NCBI RefSeq assembly: GCF_030817215.1
Contig: NZ_JAUSZA010000001.1
Coordinates: forward strand, 264,501-328,500
Direction: 5' to 3'
From: Paenibacillus sp. V4I3
Lineage (GTDB): Bacteria > Bacillota > Bacilli > Paenibacillales > NBRC-103111
DNA: 64,000 bases
Of this stretch, positions 44,805-55,768 are shown piece by piece. The notes beneath the pieces were generated by a model. It saw only the letters and a program-made list of their open reading frames with translations. It ran no database searches and was not told where the DNA came from. Each line of letters begins with the position of its first letter. The stretch's first letter is position 1. A program made the translations under genes and the position numbers.

Positions 44805-45416
44805 CTACGACCGCACGCTAACCCTGCGGCCATCCAAGCTCAAGCGGTCCTCGCGCAGCCAGCGAATCACCTGCGGCAGCAGCACGTGCTCAGCCGCATG
44901 GATGCGCTCCGCCAGCGAGTCCGCAGTCTCGTGCTCGTGGATCTCCACGGCGCGCTGGGCGATAATCGGTCCGGAGTCCAGCCCGCCATCCACGAAGTGA
45001 ACGGTCACGCCGGTTTGCTTCACGCCATACTCGACGGCTTGCTCGATCGCACGCACGCCGGGAAAAGACGGCAGCAGCGAAGGATGAATGTTGATCATGC
45101 GCCCGAAATACGGCTCAACAAGCACATTCGTAATAATCCGCATGTAGCCGGCCATTACGATCAGATCAACCTGACGATCTTGCAGTTCCTTAAGAATAAG
45201 AGCCTCATAAGCCTCACGACTCCCATATTCCTTCGGAACAAACGTGAAAACAGGCACCTTCGCCTCTACAGCACGCTCCACCACATACGCTTGCGGGCGG
45301 TCACAGACAAGAAGCTCGATGCTGACATCAAGCTTCCCCTTCTGTACCTGATCTACGATGGCCTGGAAATTCGAGCCGCTGCCCGAAGCAAAAACCGCAA
45401 TACGGTAAGGCTGCAT
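44805..45416 (-). CDS. purN: Phosphoribosylglycinamide formyltransferase
   Basis: Folate-dependent GAR transformylase (203 residues), third step of purine synthesis. It opens with RIAVFASGSGSNFQAIVDQ, has VMAGYMRII near 88 and INIHPSLLPSFPG with the catalytic Asn-His near 106-108. HFVDGGLDSGPIIAQRAV carries the conserved Asp. Overlaps the purM stop by one base (TAATG), indicating coupled translation. Confidence 0.96.
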   Translation of the reverse strand: MQPYRIAVFASGSGSNFQAIVDQVQKGKLDVSIELLVCDRPQAYVVERAVEAKVPVFTFVPKEYGSREAYEALILKELQDRQVDLIVMAGYMRIITNVLVEPYFGRMINIHPSLLPSFPGVRAIEQAVEYGVKQTGVTVHFVDGGLDSGPIIAQRAVEIHEHETADSLAERIHAAEHVLLPQVIRWLREDRLSLDGRRVSVRS

Positions 45417-46456
45417 TAAACCTCAGCTCCTTGGAACGTCACTACACGCTCGCCTTCTGTAACAACACCAAGACGGTAGGCTTTCTCGCCTTGTGCTTCT
45501 GCTGCTGAAATAGCCTTCTCCGCGTCGTCTGCGCCCACGATAACAACCATCCCGATGCCCATGTTGAACGTGCGGAACATATCGTTGTTCGTAATGCCGC
45601 CCTCACGCTGCATCAACCCAAAAATCGGCAGAATCGGCCACGATCCATATTGGATTTCGACGTTCACACCATCAGGCAGAACGCGCGGAATATTCTCGAT
45701 AAAGCCGCCGCCTGTAATGTGTGCCATCCCTTTGATTGCAACATCTTCAAGCATCGCAAGAACTGGCTTCACATAAAGCTTCGTTGGCTCAAGCAGCACA
45801 TTACCAAGCTTATCGCCCAGTTCATCCACATGCCCTTGAAGCGTATAACCGCCATCTTCCAGCAAAAGCTTGCGCACAAGAGAGAACCCGTTACTGTGCA
45901 CACCGCTCGATGCCAGACCTAGAACCACGTCTCCAGGACGGATCGTTGTACCATCGATGATCTTTTTCTTGTCGACGATTCCAACCGTAAACCCGGCAAT
46001 GTCATACTCCCCTGACGCATACATGCCCGGCATTTCCGCCGTTTCGCCACCGATAAGTGAGCAGCCAGACTGCGCACAACCGTCAGCGATCCCTTTAACG
46101 ATAGCTTCGATTTTCTCTGGAATTACTTTGTCACAAGCGAGATAGTCGAGGAAAAAAAGCGGCTCCGCGCCTTGAACGATAATATCATTCACGCACATCG
46201 CAACAGCATCGATCCCAATCGTATCATGCTTATCCATTGCAAAAGCGATCTTCAGCTTCGTGCCCACGCCGTCCGTACCAGATACGAGCACAGGCTCCTC
46301 GTACTTGTCTTTGTTCAAGCTGAACAGCCCGCCGAAGCCACCGAGGTCAGTTAACACTTCAGGACGGAATGTCCGTTTAACGTGCTTTTTCATCCGTTCT
46401 ACTGCTTCGTTCCCCGCCGCGATATCGACTCCAGCCTTTTTGTAAGCATCCGACAC
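45416..46456 (-). CDS. purM: Phosphoribosylformylglycinamidine cyclo-ligase
   Basis: AIR synthetase (346 residues), fifth step of the pathway. It starts [19 protein letters not shown], and carries the family marks [38 protein letters not shown] and [15 protein letters not shown]. Sits between purF (69-base gap) and purN (one-base overlap). Confidence 0.97.
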   Translation of the reverse strand: MSDAYKKAGVDIAAGNEAVERMKKHVKRTFRPEVLTDLGGFGGLFSLNKDKYEEPVLVSGTDGVGTKLKIAFAMDKHDTIGIDAVAMCVNDIIVQGAEPLFFLDYLACDKVIPEKIEAIVKGIADGCAQSGCSLIGGETAEMPGMYASGEYDIAGFTVGIVDKKKIIDGTTIRPGDVVLGLASSGVHSNGFSLVRKLLLEDGGYTLQGHVDELGDKLGNVLLEPTKLYVKPVLAMLEDVAIKGMAHITGGGFIENIPRVLPDGVNVEIQYGSWPILPIFGLMQREGGITNNDMFRTFNMGIGMVVIVGADDAEKAISAAEAQGEKAYRLGVVTEGERVVTFQGAEV

Positions 46457-46525
46457 TTAGCAATCACTCCTTAGTTTGTCTATGTATCGGGAGGTCCTAA
46501 GACCATCCCGTTATTTCAAATCATT

Positions 46526-48058
46526 TTAATCGCAAGCACAACCAACCTTTGTAACATCTACAATTTCCGTTGGATAGGTATTATCGAAGCAAGCCGTACA
46601 GTAGCCGCTTTCTGCCCCTGCCGAACCTTGGCCGATCGAATCTAACAATCCTTCTTTAGTCAGAAAATGCAAGGAATCCGCATTGATCGCTTTACGAATC
46701 TCTTCGATAGAATTCATCGCAGCGATCAGCTCTTTCCGATCCGGAGTATCAATTCCGTAGTAGCATGGGTTCATAAAAGGCGGCGAAGAGATTCGCACGT
46801 GCACTTCTGTTGCCCCAGCTTCTCTTAATAGATTGACGATTCTCAAAGACGTTGTCCCGCGAACGATGGAGTCATCAATCATGACAACACGCTTGCCTTC
46901 GACGACTTTGCGAACGGCGCTCAGCTTCATTTTAACACCTTGCTCACGAAGCTCTTGGCTTGGAATAATGAACGTCCTGCCTGTGTAGCGGTTCTTGATC
47001 AGACCCAGCTCATAAGGGATACCCGTTTGTTCCGCATAACCGATCGCAGCCGAAATACTCGAATCCGGCACCCCGGTCACAATATCAGCGTCAACGAAAG
47101 CTTCCATCGCCAGTTTCTTACCCATCCGCTTACGTGCGGAGTGAATATTCACCGTATCAATGTCACTATCTGGACGAGCAAAGTAGATATACTCCATCGC
47201 ACAAATCGCACGTCGACCGCTTTCCGTGAACCGCTCCGAGCGGAAGCCGTCGCGGTCAATCACGATGATTTCCCCCGGCTGCACATCACGGAAATACGTA
47301 GCTCCCACCGCATCGAAGGCGCAGGACTCGGAAGCGAACAAGTATGCATCTCCCAGACGGCCGATCATGAAGGGACGAAGTCCGTTCGGATCGAGCGCAG
47401 CAATCATTTTATCTTTGGTAGTGATCAGGAAGGCAAAGCCGCCGATAACTTGATTCATCGCATCTTTAACCGCATCTACAATATCGTCGTGCTCCGAACG
47501 GGCAATCAAATGCGCCATAACCTCGGTGTCGCTCGTCGTTTGGAAGATCGAACCCTTCTTCTCAAGCTCGCGCTTGATAATGTTGGCATTATCGAGGTTA
47601 CCGTTTGTCGCAATCGCAAGGTCGCCCTCCCGATATTTGAAAACTAGAGGCTGCGCGTTCGCCAGCTTGCTCTCGCCTGCTGTGGAATAACGCACATGCG
47701 CAATCGCTGTGGAACCTGTCAGAGGCGATAAATTCTCGTTAGTGAACACCTCTTTGGCAAGTCCCATCCCGCGATAGTAGTTAAACTTTTCATCTTCTAC
47801 TGTACAGATACCAGCGCTTTCCTGTCCGCGGTGCTGCAGGGCATGCAGCCCGTAATAGCACAGAGAGGAAGCGTCGGGATGACCATACACCCCGAACACC
47901 CCGCACTCCTCATTCAGCTTATCAAACAATCCGCCTTGGCCGCCTACACCTTCGTTGAAATACTCTCCTGTCCAAAGCTCATGCTGCCCGTCGCCCACTT
48001 GGACAACAGGAGCAGCAGGAAGCTTTAGGGCCTCTGATTGTTTCACGCCATTAGACAT
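46526..48058 (-). CDS. purF: Amidophosphoribosyltransferase
   Basis: First committed enzyme of purine synthesis (510 residues). The nucleophile Cys opens the Ntn glutaminase domain in [12 protein letters not shown] (near residue 52), so the leader before it is long and presumably removed. [11 protein letters not shown] follows. The phosphoribosyltransferase part has [14 protein letters not shown]. The C-terminal cysteines (YCTACFDN and VGCACD) match the 4Fe-4S-containing Bacillus-type enzyme. Its start overlaps the purL end by 16 bases. Confidence 0.97.
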   Translation of the reverse strand: MSNGVKQSEALKLPAAPVVQVGDGQHELWTGEYFNEGVGGQGGLFDKLNEECGVFGVYGHPDASSLCYYGLHALQHRGQESAGICTVEDEKFNYYRGMGLAKEVFTNENLSPLTGSTAIAHVRYSTAGESKLANAQPLVFKYREGDLAIATNGNLDNANIIKRELEKKGSIFQTTSDTEVMAHLIARSEHDDIVDAVKDAMNQVIGGFAFLITTKDKMIAALDPNGLRPFMIGRLGDAYLFASESCAFDAVGATYFRDVQPGEIIVIDRDGFRSERFTESGRRAICAMEYIYFARPDSDIDTVNIHSARKRMGKKLAMEAFVDADIVTGVPDSSISAAIGYAEQTGIPYELGLIKNRYTGRTFIIPSQELREQGVKMKLSAVRKVVEGKRVVMIDDSIVRGTTSLRIVNLLREAGATEVHVRISSPPFMNPCYYGIDTPDRKELIAAMNSIEEIRKAINADSLHFLTKEGLLDSIGQGSAGAESGYCTACFDNTYPTEIVDVTKVGCACD

Positions 48059-50286
48059 GGAATCGCATCCTTCCAGACTTTCGCCAGCTCGTTTACCGGA
48101 GACTGGAGACGCTGTTCGTTATTGATTTTAACGGTCAGATCTGAACCTGTTACTGTTCCAATTTCTTGATAAGGTACGCCTTGTGAAGCAACCCAGTGTT
48201 TCAAAGCGTCCGCTTTATCAGGGGAAGCACTCAGCAAAATACGGGATTGTGATTCACTGAACAGCGTGAAGTCAGGACGAAGGTCAGACGCTACATTAAC
48301 AGCTGCGCCTACTTTACCACCGATACAGCTTTCAGCCAAAGCAACGGCCAAGCCGCCTTCGGATAAGTCATGCGCAGAAGCTACAAGACCTTCTTGAATT
48401 GCTTTTAGTACAGCATTTTGCAGGCGTTTCTCTGTAGCCAAATCCAATTCAGGAGGACGGCCTTCAGTTACACCGTGAATCACATATTGGAATTCACTGC
48501 CGCCAAGCTCCGCTTTCGTCTCGCCTAGCAGGATGATGATGTCGCCTTCTTTTTTGAAGCTTTGCGTTGTGATGTGATCGATGTCATGAACAAGACCAAC
48601 CATCCCGATGACCGGAGTTGGGTAGATCGCACCTTTGGCGTTCTCGTTGTAAAGCGAGACGTTACCGCCGATAACCGGCGTATCCAAGAAGCGGCAAGCT
48701 TCTGCCATACCGTCAGTGGATTTCTCCAGCTGCCAGAAAATTTCTGGCTTGTCTGGGCTGCCGAAGTTCAGGTTATCCGTAACCGCGAGCGGCTCAGCGC
48801 CGGAGCAGACAACGTTACGTGCTGCTTCAGAAACGGCGATCCGTCCGCCAACTTCCGGATCCAGGTACACATAGCGTCCGTTGCAGTCGGTTGTCATCGC
48901 GAGGCCCTTGCGGGTACCGCGAATGGTCACAACCGCTGCGTCCGAACCCGGACGCACTGCCGTATCTGTACGAACCATGTGGTCATACTGGTTGTAAACC
49001 CACTCTTTGCTTGCTACCGTCGGAGACGCGAGGACAGCCTTAAGCGCATCCGTCAATTTCGTTACCTCTGGGTAACGAGTCGTGTCGATCGATGCGCTAG
49101 CTTCGTAATAAGCCGGCACTTTGCTCGGCTTATTGTACACCGGGCACTCGTCGACGAGTGCGCCGACAGGCATGTTCCCCACGACTTCACCGTGGTGGAT
49201 CAACTTCAGGTAACCGTCATCGGTTACCTTGCCGACTTTGGCGCAGTGGAGACCCCAGCGCTCAAAAATGCCCTTAGCTTGCGCCTCATGCTTCGGCTCA
49301 ACAACGAAAAGCATACGCTCTTGAGACTCAGACAGCATCATTTCATAGGCGGTCATGCCTTCTTCGCGCTGCGGAACTTCATCAAGGTAAAGCTCCATGC
49401 CGTTACCTGCTTTACTAGCCATCTCTGCGCTGGAGCAAGTAAGCCCCGCAGCGCCCATATCTTGAATTCCGAGCACGATGCCGGAATTAATTAACTCTAA
49501 GCACGCTTCCAGCACGAGCTTCTCCATGAACGGATCGCCCACTTGTACCGCTGGGCGCTTCGCTTCGGACTCAGCCGTAAGCTCCTCGGATGCGAAAGTC
49601 GCACCGTGGATACCGTCGCGGCCAGTCGCTGGTCCAACGTAGAACACTGGGTTGCCAACACCTTTGGCAACACCGCGTTGAATCATGTTGTGGTCGATAA
49701 GACCCACGCACATCGCATTAACGAGCGGGTTCCCCTCGTAGCTCTCGTCGAACATCACTTCGCCGCCGACTGTCGGAATCCCGATACAGTTCCCGTATCC
49801 AGCGATTCCGGATACAACGTGCTCGAACAAGTACTTCACGCGGTCGTTTTCCAGCTTGCCGAAACGCAAGGAATTCAGAATCGCTACCGGGCGCGCGCCC
49901 ATGGAGAAAATATCACGAATAATACCGCCCACACCTGTCGCCGCGCCTTGATAAGGCTCGATCGCTGAAGGGTGGTTATGACTTTCTATTTTGAAAACAA
50001 CCGCTTGGTTGTCTCCGATATCTACAATCCCTGCGCCTTCGCCAGGTCCCATCAGGACGCGAGGTCCTGTAACTGGGAATTTGCGAAGAACAGGTTTGGA
50101 GTTTTTATAAGAACAATGCTCGGACCACATAACGCTGAATACACCGATTTCTACATAGTTCGGATTGCGTCCAAGGAAGCCGCAAATTTTGGCAAACTCT
50201 TCGTCCGTTACGCCCATTTGCTTGTAAATTTTCTGCTCCGCGATTTGCTCGGCTGTTGGTTCATTAACGGATAGCTGCTGCGTCAT
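48043..50286 (-). CDS. purL: FGAM synthase subunit II (small-PurL type)
   Basis: Phosphoribosylformylglycinamidine synthase, ATP-binding subunit (747 residues, the short PurL that works with PurS and PurQ). Typical marks include [45 protein letters not shown] and [15 protein letters not shown]. It overlaps purQ by 23 bases and purF by 16, part of the densely coupled operon core. Confidence 0.97.
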   Translation of the reverse strand: MTQQLSVNEPTAEQIAEQKIYKQMGVTDEEFAKICGFLGRNPNYVEIGVFSVMWSEHCSYKNSKPVLRKFPVTGPRVLMGPGEGAGIVDIGDNQAVVFKIESHNHPSAIEPYQGAATGVGGIIRDIFSMGARPVAILNSLRFGKLENDRVKYLFEHVVSGIAGYGNCIGIPTVGGEVMFDESYEGNPLVNAMCVGLIDHNMIQRGVAKGVGNPVFYVGPATGRDGIHGATFASEELTAESEAKRPAVQVGDPFMEKLVLEACLELINSGIVLGIQDMGAAGLTCSSAEMASKAGNGMELYLDEVPQREEGMTAYEMMLSESQERMLFVVEPKHEAQAKGIFERWGLHCAKVGKVTDDGYLKLIHHGEVVGNMPVGALVDECPVYNKPSKVPAYYEASASIDTTRYPEVTKLTDALKAVLASPTVASKEWVYNQYDHMVRTDTAVRPGSDAAVVTIRGTRKGLAMTTDCNGRYVYLDPEVGGRIAVSEAARNVVCSGAEPLAVTDNLNFGSPDKPEIFWQLEKSTDGMAEACRFLDTPVIGGNVSLYNENAKGAIYPTPVIGMVGLVHDIDHITTQSFKKEGDIIILLGETKAELGGSEFQYVIHGVTEGRPPELDLATEKRLQNAVLKAIQEGLVASAHDLSEGGLAVALAESCIGGKVGAAVNVASDLRPDFTLFSESQSRILLSASPDKADALKHWVASQGVPYQEIGTVTGSDLTVKINNEQRLQSPVNELAKVWKDAIPCLMA

Positions 50287-50959
50287 GTTTCTCCCTCCAA
50301 GCGCTTAGAATTGATGTAAACATTTTCTTACCATCTGCGGAGCCAAGAATCTCATGAACGGCACGCTCTGGATGAGGCATCATACCAACTACATTACCAG
50401 CTTTATTACTGATTCCAGCGATATCATCAAGTGATCCGTTCGGATTGTTCCCTGCTTCATAACGGAATACGATTTGATTGTTTTCTTGTAATTCTTTTAG
50501 CGTAGCTTCGTCACAATAGTAGTTACCTTCGCCGTGAGCGATTGGAATTTCAATCAGCTCACCTTCCGCGTAATCACGCGTGAAAGCCGTTGTGTTGTTC
50601 TCCACTTTGAGAATCGTTTGGTGGCAGCGGAATTTCATTCCGTTGTTGCGCAGCAAAGCGCCTGGCAGCAATCTTGCTTCCGTTAACACTTGGAATCCGT
50701 TACAAATACCTAGAATGTACTTGCCTTCTTCCGCCGCCTTAACCACAGCTTTCATGACGTTCGTAAATTGTGCAATCGCTCCACAACGCAGGTAATCCCC
50801 ATAAGAGAATCCACCCGGCACGAGGATGCAGTCGTATTTGGACAAGTCGCCATCTGTATGCCAAACATACTCAACCGGCTGACCAATGGTATCTTCGATT
50901 GCTTTGTACATATCGATGTCGCAGTTCGATCCCGGAAATACAAGAACCGCAAAATTCAT
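50264..50959 (-). CDS. purQ: FGAM synthase subunit I (glutaminase)
   Basis: Class I glutamine amidotransferase subunit (231 residues) that supplies ammonia to PurL. It has an N-terminal [18 protein letters not shown], the catalytic Cys in [10 protein letters not shown] (near 87) and the His/Glu pair in [10 protein letters not shown] (near 197). It overlaps purL by 23 bases. Confidence 0.96.
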   Translation of the reverse strand: MNFAVLVFPGSNCDIDMYKAIEDTIGQPVEYVWHTDGDLSKYDCILVPGGFSYGDYLRCGAIAQFTNVMKAVVKAAEEGKYILGICNGFQVLTEARLLPGALLRNNGMKFRCHQTILKVENNTTAFTRDYAEGELIEIPIAHGEGNYYCDEATLKELQENNQIVFRYEAGNNPNGSLDDIAGISNKAGNVVGMMPHPERAVHEILGSADGKKMFTSILSAWREKHDAAAIR

Positions 50960-51019
50960 GACGTATTCCTCCTCTAGCGTTTTGCCTTGGCAAAACTTTT
51001 TTCGTAAAAATCTGGTATG

Positions 51020-51259
51020 TTACGCCAACTCGTAGCGGTAGTCTTCGATAACCGTGTTCGCAAGCAGCTTCTCGCACATTGCTTTTACGCGCGCTTCCGC
51101 TTCTGCTTTATCCGTTGTATCCAGTTCTAACTCCAAGTATTTCCCGATGCGCACTTTGCCAACTTCGTCAAAACCCATGGAATGAAGCGCTCCTTGCACC
51201 GCAGTTCCTTGAACATCCAGTACGTTCTGCTTGATCGTTACATAGACCGTTGCTTTCAT
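51020..51259 (-). CDS. purS: FGAM synthase subunit PurS
   Basis: A 79-residue PurS, the small bridging subunit of the PurLQS complex. The sequence KATVYVTIKQNVLDVQGTAV and GFDEVGKVRIGKYLELELD is diagnostic. Lies between purC and purQ, the Bacillus order. Confidence 0.96.
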   Translation of the reverse strand: MKATVYVTIKQNVLDVQGTAVQGALHSMGFDEVGKVRIGKYLELELDTTDKAEAEARVKAMCEKLLANTVIEDYRYELA

Positions 51260-51283
51260 TTCTAATCTCTCCTTAGAGTTAAT

Positions 51284-52174
51284 TTAATCCACCAAACGGT
51301 GTAAAATTTCTTTATAACGGTTCGAAGTTTCTTCTACAACGGAAGCTGGAAGCTCATCCGGCTCACTATTTTTATCCCAACCCGATCCCGCTAAATAAGT
51401 GCGAACGGGCTCTTTGTCCATCGAATCAATCTCGATATCCAGGGCGTATTTATCTTCGGACCAGTAACGCGAGGAATCCGGCGTGAAAATTTCATCAATA
51501 ATAATAAGTTCACCCGCATAAAAGCCGAATTCAAACTTCGTATCTGCTAAAATAATGCCCTTTTGCTCACAAATCGCATGAGCCAATGTGTAAAGCATAA
51601 TGCTTCGCTCTTGCAGCTCATAAGTCAGCTTCTCGCCGACTAATTCAATCATTTGTTCCACGGAAATGTCTTCGTCATGACCGACATCATTTTTAGCTGC
51701 AGGTGTGAAAATAGGATCTTGCAAGCGCTCGTTTTTGCGCAGGCCTTCAGGCAGCTTACGACCGTTAATCTCGCCTGTTTTCTCGTACTGTCTCCAACCG
51801 TTGCCTGTGATATACCCGCGAACTACGCATTCAATGGAGATGCGCTCCGCTTTTTTCGCTACAATAATACGTTCCTTTAGAAGCTCTCTATCTTCCGCAC
51901 TCGGAATAATCGCGTGGAGCTTTTCCACGTCCGTATGCACAATGTGATTGCTCATATAACCGCTCGTCACGCCGAACCAGTATTTACTTAGCGCGTTCAG
52001 TACGTACCCCTTATCAGGAATACCAGGCTTCAACATGTAATCAAAAGCTGAAATCCGATCCGTCACCACGATAAGGAAATGTTCGCCTAGATCATAAAGT
52101 TCACGTACTTTACCCTTATGAACCAGGGGAGCGTTAATCATTTCAGTGGCTGAATCCACGATAATGCTTGCCAC
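51284..52174 (-). CDS. purC: SAICAR synthetase
   Basis: Phosphoribosylaminoimidazole-succinocarboxamide synthase (296 residues from the GTG at 52174). That start is chosen because AGGAAAGGA lies about 10 bases upstream; a GTG at 52183 is too close to it. Recognised by KVRELYDLGEHFLIVVTDRISAFD, the ECVVRGYITGNGW block and LADTKFEFGF. Eighth step of the pathway. Confidence 0.95.
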   Translation of the reverse strand: MASIIVDSATEMINAPLVHKGKVRELYDLGEHFLIVVTDRISAFDYMLKPGIPDKGYVLNALSKYWFGVTSGYMSNHIVHTDVEKLHAIIPSAEDRELLKERIIVAKKAERISIECVVRGYITGNGWRQYEKTGEINGRKLPEGLRKNERLQDPIFTPAAKNDVGHDEDISVEQMIELVGEKLTYELQERSIMLYTLAHAICEQKGIILADTKFEFGFYAGELIIIDEIFTPDSSRYWSEDKYALDIEIDSMDKEPVRTYLAGSGWDKNSEPDELPASVVEETSNRYKEILHRLVD

Positions 52175-52210
52175 GAACCACACATCCTTTCCTGCTAAAA
52201 ATGTTGTTTT

Positions 52211-53507
52211 CTATTTCAAACCTAAGCGGTTAAAGATCGTATCAACATGTTTCAAATGCCAGCTTGGATCGAAGCAATTTGCAATTTCTTCTGGGCTTAA
52301 TACTTCTGTAATCACGGAAGCATTCTCCACGATTTCGCGGAACGAACGCTGCTCTTCCCATGCCTGCATCGCTCTAGGCTGGACTGTATCGTAAGCTTGC
52401 TCACGAGCAAAGCCTTTATCGATCAGCTTCGTCATCACGCGGCCAGAGAAAGGAACGTCATAGGTGCTGCGCATGTTGCGTTTCATATTTTCAGGGAACA
52501 CAGTCAAGTTCTTGATGATATTGCCTAGACGGTTCAGCATGTAGTTCAGCAATTGCGTCGCATCCGGCAGGATAATACGCTCAACGGAGGAGTGCGAGAT
52601 GTCGCGCTCATGCCAAAGCGTTACGTTCTCATAAGCGGAAACCATGTGCCCGCGAATCACACGGGACAGACCGGAAATGCTCTCGCAACCAATCGGGTTA
52701 CGCTTATGCGGCATTGCGGAGGAACCTTTTTGACCTTTAGCAAACGGCTCTTCAACCTCGCGGAACTCACTCTTCTGAAGGGCGCGAATTTCAGTCGCGA
52801 ATTTATCAAGGGATGTTGCAACCAGCGCCAACGTCGCCATGTATTCAGCGTGACGATCACGCTGTAAGGTTTGTGTGGAGATCGGAGCCGCTTTCGTGCC
52901 CAGCTTGCCGCACACATACTCTTCAACAAAAGGATCGATGTTGGCGTAAGTACCTACTGCACCTGAGATTTTACCGAATTGTACGCCATCAGCGGCAAAG
53001 CGGAAACGCTCCAGGTTACGCTTCATTTCCTCGTACCAAAGCGCCATTTTCAAACCAAATGTCGTCGGCTCTGCATGCACACCATGCGTTCTGCCCATCA
53101 TGGCAGTATCTTTATGTTCGATCGCTTTATTGCGAAGAATTTCAATGAAATTCTGAATGTCTTTGTCCAAAATCTCGTTTGCTTGTCTCAGCAAGTAACC
53201 TAGTGCCGTATCGACAACGTCTGTCGAAGTCAAACCGTAGTGAACCCATTTGCGCTCAGGTCCCAGCGTTTCGGATACTGCTCTAGTGAAGGCGATCACG
53301 TCATGACGCGTCTCTTGCTCGATTTCATAAATGCGGTCAATGTTGAAGCTTGCGTTCTCGCGCAGTACTTTCACATCTTCCTTAGGAATAACTCCGAGCT
53401 CTGACCATGCTTCGCAAGAAAGAATCTCGACTTCAAGCCAAGCTTGGAATTTATTTTCCTCTGTCCAAATGCGTGCCATCTCTGGCGCGTGTATAACGTT
53501 CAATCAT
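52211..53507 (-). CDS. purB: Adenylosuccinate lyase, with a one-base frameshift near its start
   Basis: Lyase of the fumarase superfamily that acts twice in AMP synthesis. The conserved body ([31 protein letters not shown], and the [11 protein letters not shown] loop) is intact. The normal N-terminus MIERYTRPEMARIW can be read from an ATG at 53507 with GGAGGAG upstream, but an extra base (about 53484-53490, GGCGCGTG where GGGCGTG is expected) shifts it. The body is open from a TTG at 53503 only as MNVIHAPEM. Because purB is needed for purine synthesis, a sequence error here is the simplest explanation. A real frameshift, tolerable only with the TTG start, is the alternative. Confidence 0.93.
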
Positions 53508-53537
53508 CTCAGCCGCTCCTCCAATAAGTTCATTTAC

Positions 53538-54716
53538 TTACTTTCCCCAAATGCTTGTCTGTTCTATCCAAGTCAGTGCTTTCGCTACATCGCTTGTAAG
53601 AAGATTGATGTGTCCCATCTTGCGTTTTTCTTTCGCTTCTTTCTTGCCATATAGATGAACCTTCGCGGAAACGCCTAATTCACTCTGTTCCAGGAAATCG
53701 GGTCGGTCGATCAGCTCTTGCAGCGGTTCGATATGCTCACCAAGCAAATTGACCATTACAACAGGTGATAGCAGCTCAGTAGAACCTAGCGGCAGGTTGC
53801 AAATCGCCCGAACATGCTGCTCGAACTGTGAAGTCCGGCAGGCTTCCATCGTATAATGACCTGAATTATGCGGGCGTGGCGCAAGCTCATTAACATATAG
53901 CTGGCCATCCTTCGTCAGGAATAACTCCACTGCGATCAAACCAATCACACCAAGCGATTCTGCGATGCGTACAGCAAGCTCTTCAGCTTCCTTTTGCACC
54001 TCTACAGGAATTCGCGCTGGGACGATCGATTGATGCAGGATGTTATGTACATGTATATTTTCAGCAGCGGGAAAAGCCTTTACCTCGCCGCGTGGACTTC
54101 TTGCCGCAATCACGGATAATTCTTTGTCAAAATGAATGAATTGTTCGAGAACCAGCTCTGTTTTGGCACGGCTGAGCGTTTCGTAAGCTTCCTCCACCTC
54201 GTCCAGCGAGCGAAGAACCCATTGCCCTTTGCCATCGTAGCCGCCAGTTGCTGTTTTGAGCACGCACGGCGTCCCGAAGCGTTCAGCCGCTTCACGCAAA
54301 TCAGCTGTGCTGGTGATTTCAGCATATGGAGCCACAGGTACGCCCGCTGCTTCAATCGCTCTCTTTTCACGCAGTCGATGCTGGGTCGTGTATAAAAGCT
54401 CACTTCCTTGAGGAACATAGGATTCATTCATTAATATGCTGGTCACATGTGCATCGACATTCTCGAATTCATAGGTGATGACGTCCGACCGGGCTGCGAG
54501 CTTTCTTGCCGCTTCAACATCGTCAAAGTCCGCCTGAATTTGCTCATCTGCAACTTGACCGCAAGGCGCGTCATCCGTGGGGTCGAGCGTCACGAAGCGA
54601 TACCCCATGTTGCGTCCGGCCAAGGCCAGCATTCGGCCTAGCTGCCCACCGCCCAAGATGCCGATGGTGCCGCCTGGCTTGATGACCTTGCCGCTTGAGT
54701 TTGAAGCTTCGCTCAT
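53538..54716 (-). CDS. purK: N5-carboxyaminoimidazole ribonucleotide synthase
   Basis: ATP-grasp enzyme (392 residues) that carboxylates AIR with bicarbonate to N5-CAIR. Marks are [17 protein letters not shown], the [14 protein letters not shown] nucleotide region, and [16 protein letters not shown]. Start overlaps the purE stop by four bases. Confidence 0.96.
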   Translation of the reverse strand: MSEASNSSGKVIKPGGTIGILGGGQLGRMLALAGRNMGYRFVTLDPTDDAPCGQVADEQIQADFDDVEAARKLAARSDVITYEFENVDAHVTSILMNESYVPQGSELLYTTQHRLREKRAIEAAGVPVAPYAEITSTADLREAAERFGTPCVLKTATGGYDGKGQWVLRSLDEVEEAYETLSRAKTELVLEQFIHFDKELSVIAARSPRGEVKAFPAAENIHVHNILHQSIVPARIPVEVQKEAEELAVRIAESLGVIGLIAVELFLTKDGQLYVNELAPRPHNSGHYTMEACRTSQFEQHVRAICNLPLGSTELLSPVVMVNLLGEHIEPLQELIDRPDFLEQSELGVSAKVHLYGKKEAKEKRKMGHINLLTSDVAKALTWIEQTSIWGK

Positions 54717-55201
54717 AACAGGTCACTGCTTTCAATTACGGTCTGTGCGATTCGCTCGCGGCGTGCTCTGACCTTCGCTTGCAGTTCTGGCTCGAATGCG
54801 CCGAGAATTTGCGCTGCCAAGAGGCCTGCATTCGTTGCACCTGCATGTCCGATTGCCACCGTTGCGACGGGAATGCCGCCTGGCATTTGCACGATCGAAA
54901 GCAAGGAATCAAGTCCGTTCAGCGTGGATGTTTTGACTGGAACACCAATAACCGGAAGCTCCGTTTTGGCTGCTACCATCCCTGGTAGGTGCGCCGCTCC
55001 TCCTGCTCCGGCAATAATTACTTGAATGCCGCGGCCTGCCGCCGAAGCTGCATATTCGAACATAAGGTCCGGCGTTCTATGCGCAGAAACCACCTTTTTC
55101 TCATAAGGCACTCCCAGCTCTTCCAACATGTCGCATGCGTGCTTCATCGTTTCCCAATCCGACTGGCTTCCCATAATGACACCTACACGTACAGTCATCA
55201 T
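54713..55201 (-). CDS. purE: N5-CAIR mutase
   Basis: Class I PurE (162 residues), which rearranges N5-CAIR to CAIR. Marks are [32 protein letters not shown] and [13 protein letters not shown] with [16 protein letters not shown]. First gene of the operon. The reading begins at two adjacent ATGs (55201 and 55198). The leader upstream contains a terminator and a guanine riboswitch. Confidence 0.97.
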   Translation of the reverse strand: MMTVRVGVIMGSQSDWETMKHACDMLEELGVPYEKKVVSAHRTPDLMFEYAASAAGRGIQVIIAGAGGAAHLPGMVAAKTELPVIGVPVKTSTLNGLDSLLSIVQMPGGIPVATVAIGHAGATNAGLLAAQILGAFEPELQAKVRARRERIAQTVIESSDLL

Positions 55202-55483
55202 AAACCTACTCTCATATTGTAATTTTAAAAATCAACTTTGATAACGAAGATTATGCGATGATGTATCTCGACATCGAATCTTGAACGAAACCTGGGAAGT
55301 CCGGTACTCACGTAGCCAGTACCACAGCGAATGCTTCCGAAGCCAGTTTTCCTACGGAAAACTCTTAGCTCCGTTCCTCCTTCTCCACCTTTCGTCCAAC
55401 CCTTCTCGGTTCTGAAAGCTAACTTTTAAAACTTTCATTTTAAATAATTACTATCCTATCATGCCCTTAAACCCAAAAAACGC

Positions 55484-55515
55484 CCAGAGCTAGAATACAT
55501 GATTCTATCCGCTGG
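55484..55515 (-). terminator. Riboswitch-controlled terminator in the pur leader
   Basis: On the minus strand CCAGCGGATAGAAT and ATTCTAGCTCTGG pair around a 5-base loop and are followed by GCG and six T residues. It lies between the guanine aptamer (55577-55643) and purE (55201). This is the expected expression platform: guanine or hypoxanthine binding would favour it and stop transcription. Confidence 0.85.
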
Positions 55516-55576
55516 ACAGCAAAAGAACCGAATGCAAAAAGACCATCGTCTTCCTATGGTTTCCCTCATTCGCTTC

Positions 55577-55643
55577 CTCGTAGTCCAAAAATTCATGGTT
55601 TTTGGGTAGAAACTTTCAGGCCTTATCCCTGATTTTATACGAG
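55577..55643 (-). promoter_or_regulatory. Guanine riboswitch aptamer (purine riboswitch, G-box)
   Basis: Read on the minus strand: P1 arms CTCGTA and TACGAG, a 5' TATAA, a P2 stem (TCAGG...CCTGA with loop GGATAAGG), the invariant J2/3 GTTTCTACC, a P3 stem CCAAAAA...TTTTTGG, and J3/1 GACTACGAG. The C in GACTAC (position 74 of the xpt numbering) selects guanine or hypoxanthine; adenine riboswitches have U there. Located before purE, so it turns off the purine operon when guanine is plentiful. Confidence 0.95.
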
Positions 55644-55690
55644 TTGATTCGACATTTTCAATTAGTGCGGCTTCATTTCCCGCTTCCCTA

Positions 55691-55768
55691 GTTTACTACC
55701 AACTAACGTGCGATGTCAATTTCAAAAAACGAACAATTTTCGGACAATTCTTTTGAATAGTTCGCTTT
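55691..55768 (-). promoter_or_regulatory. PurR-box pair and pur operon promoter
   Basis: Two inverted PurBox-like elements lie upstream of the -35: plus-strand ACGAACAAT (core CGAAC 55730-55734) and AATAGTTCG (core GTTCG 55760-55764), 25 bases between cores, the spacing of the B. subtilis PurR operator. On the minus strand TTGACA at 55719-55714 is a perfect -35. The -10 is unclear (TAGTAA at 15-base spacing or a weaker one at 16-17). PurR, with PRPP as inducer, should repress here, giving dual control with the riboswitch. Confidence 0.85.

Noticed and set aside
52175-52183. GTG at 52183 as purC start
   Set aside because: It lies almost on the ribosome site; the GTG at 52174 has proper spacing and gives the usual N-terminus.
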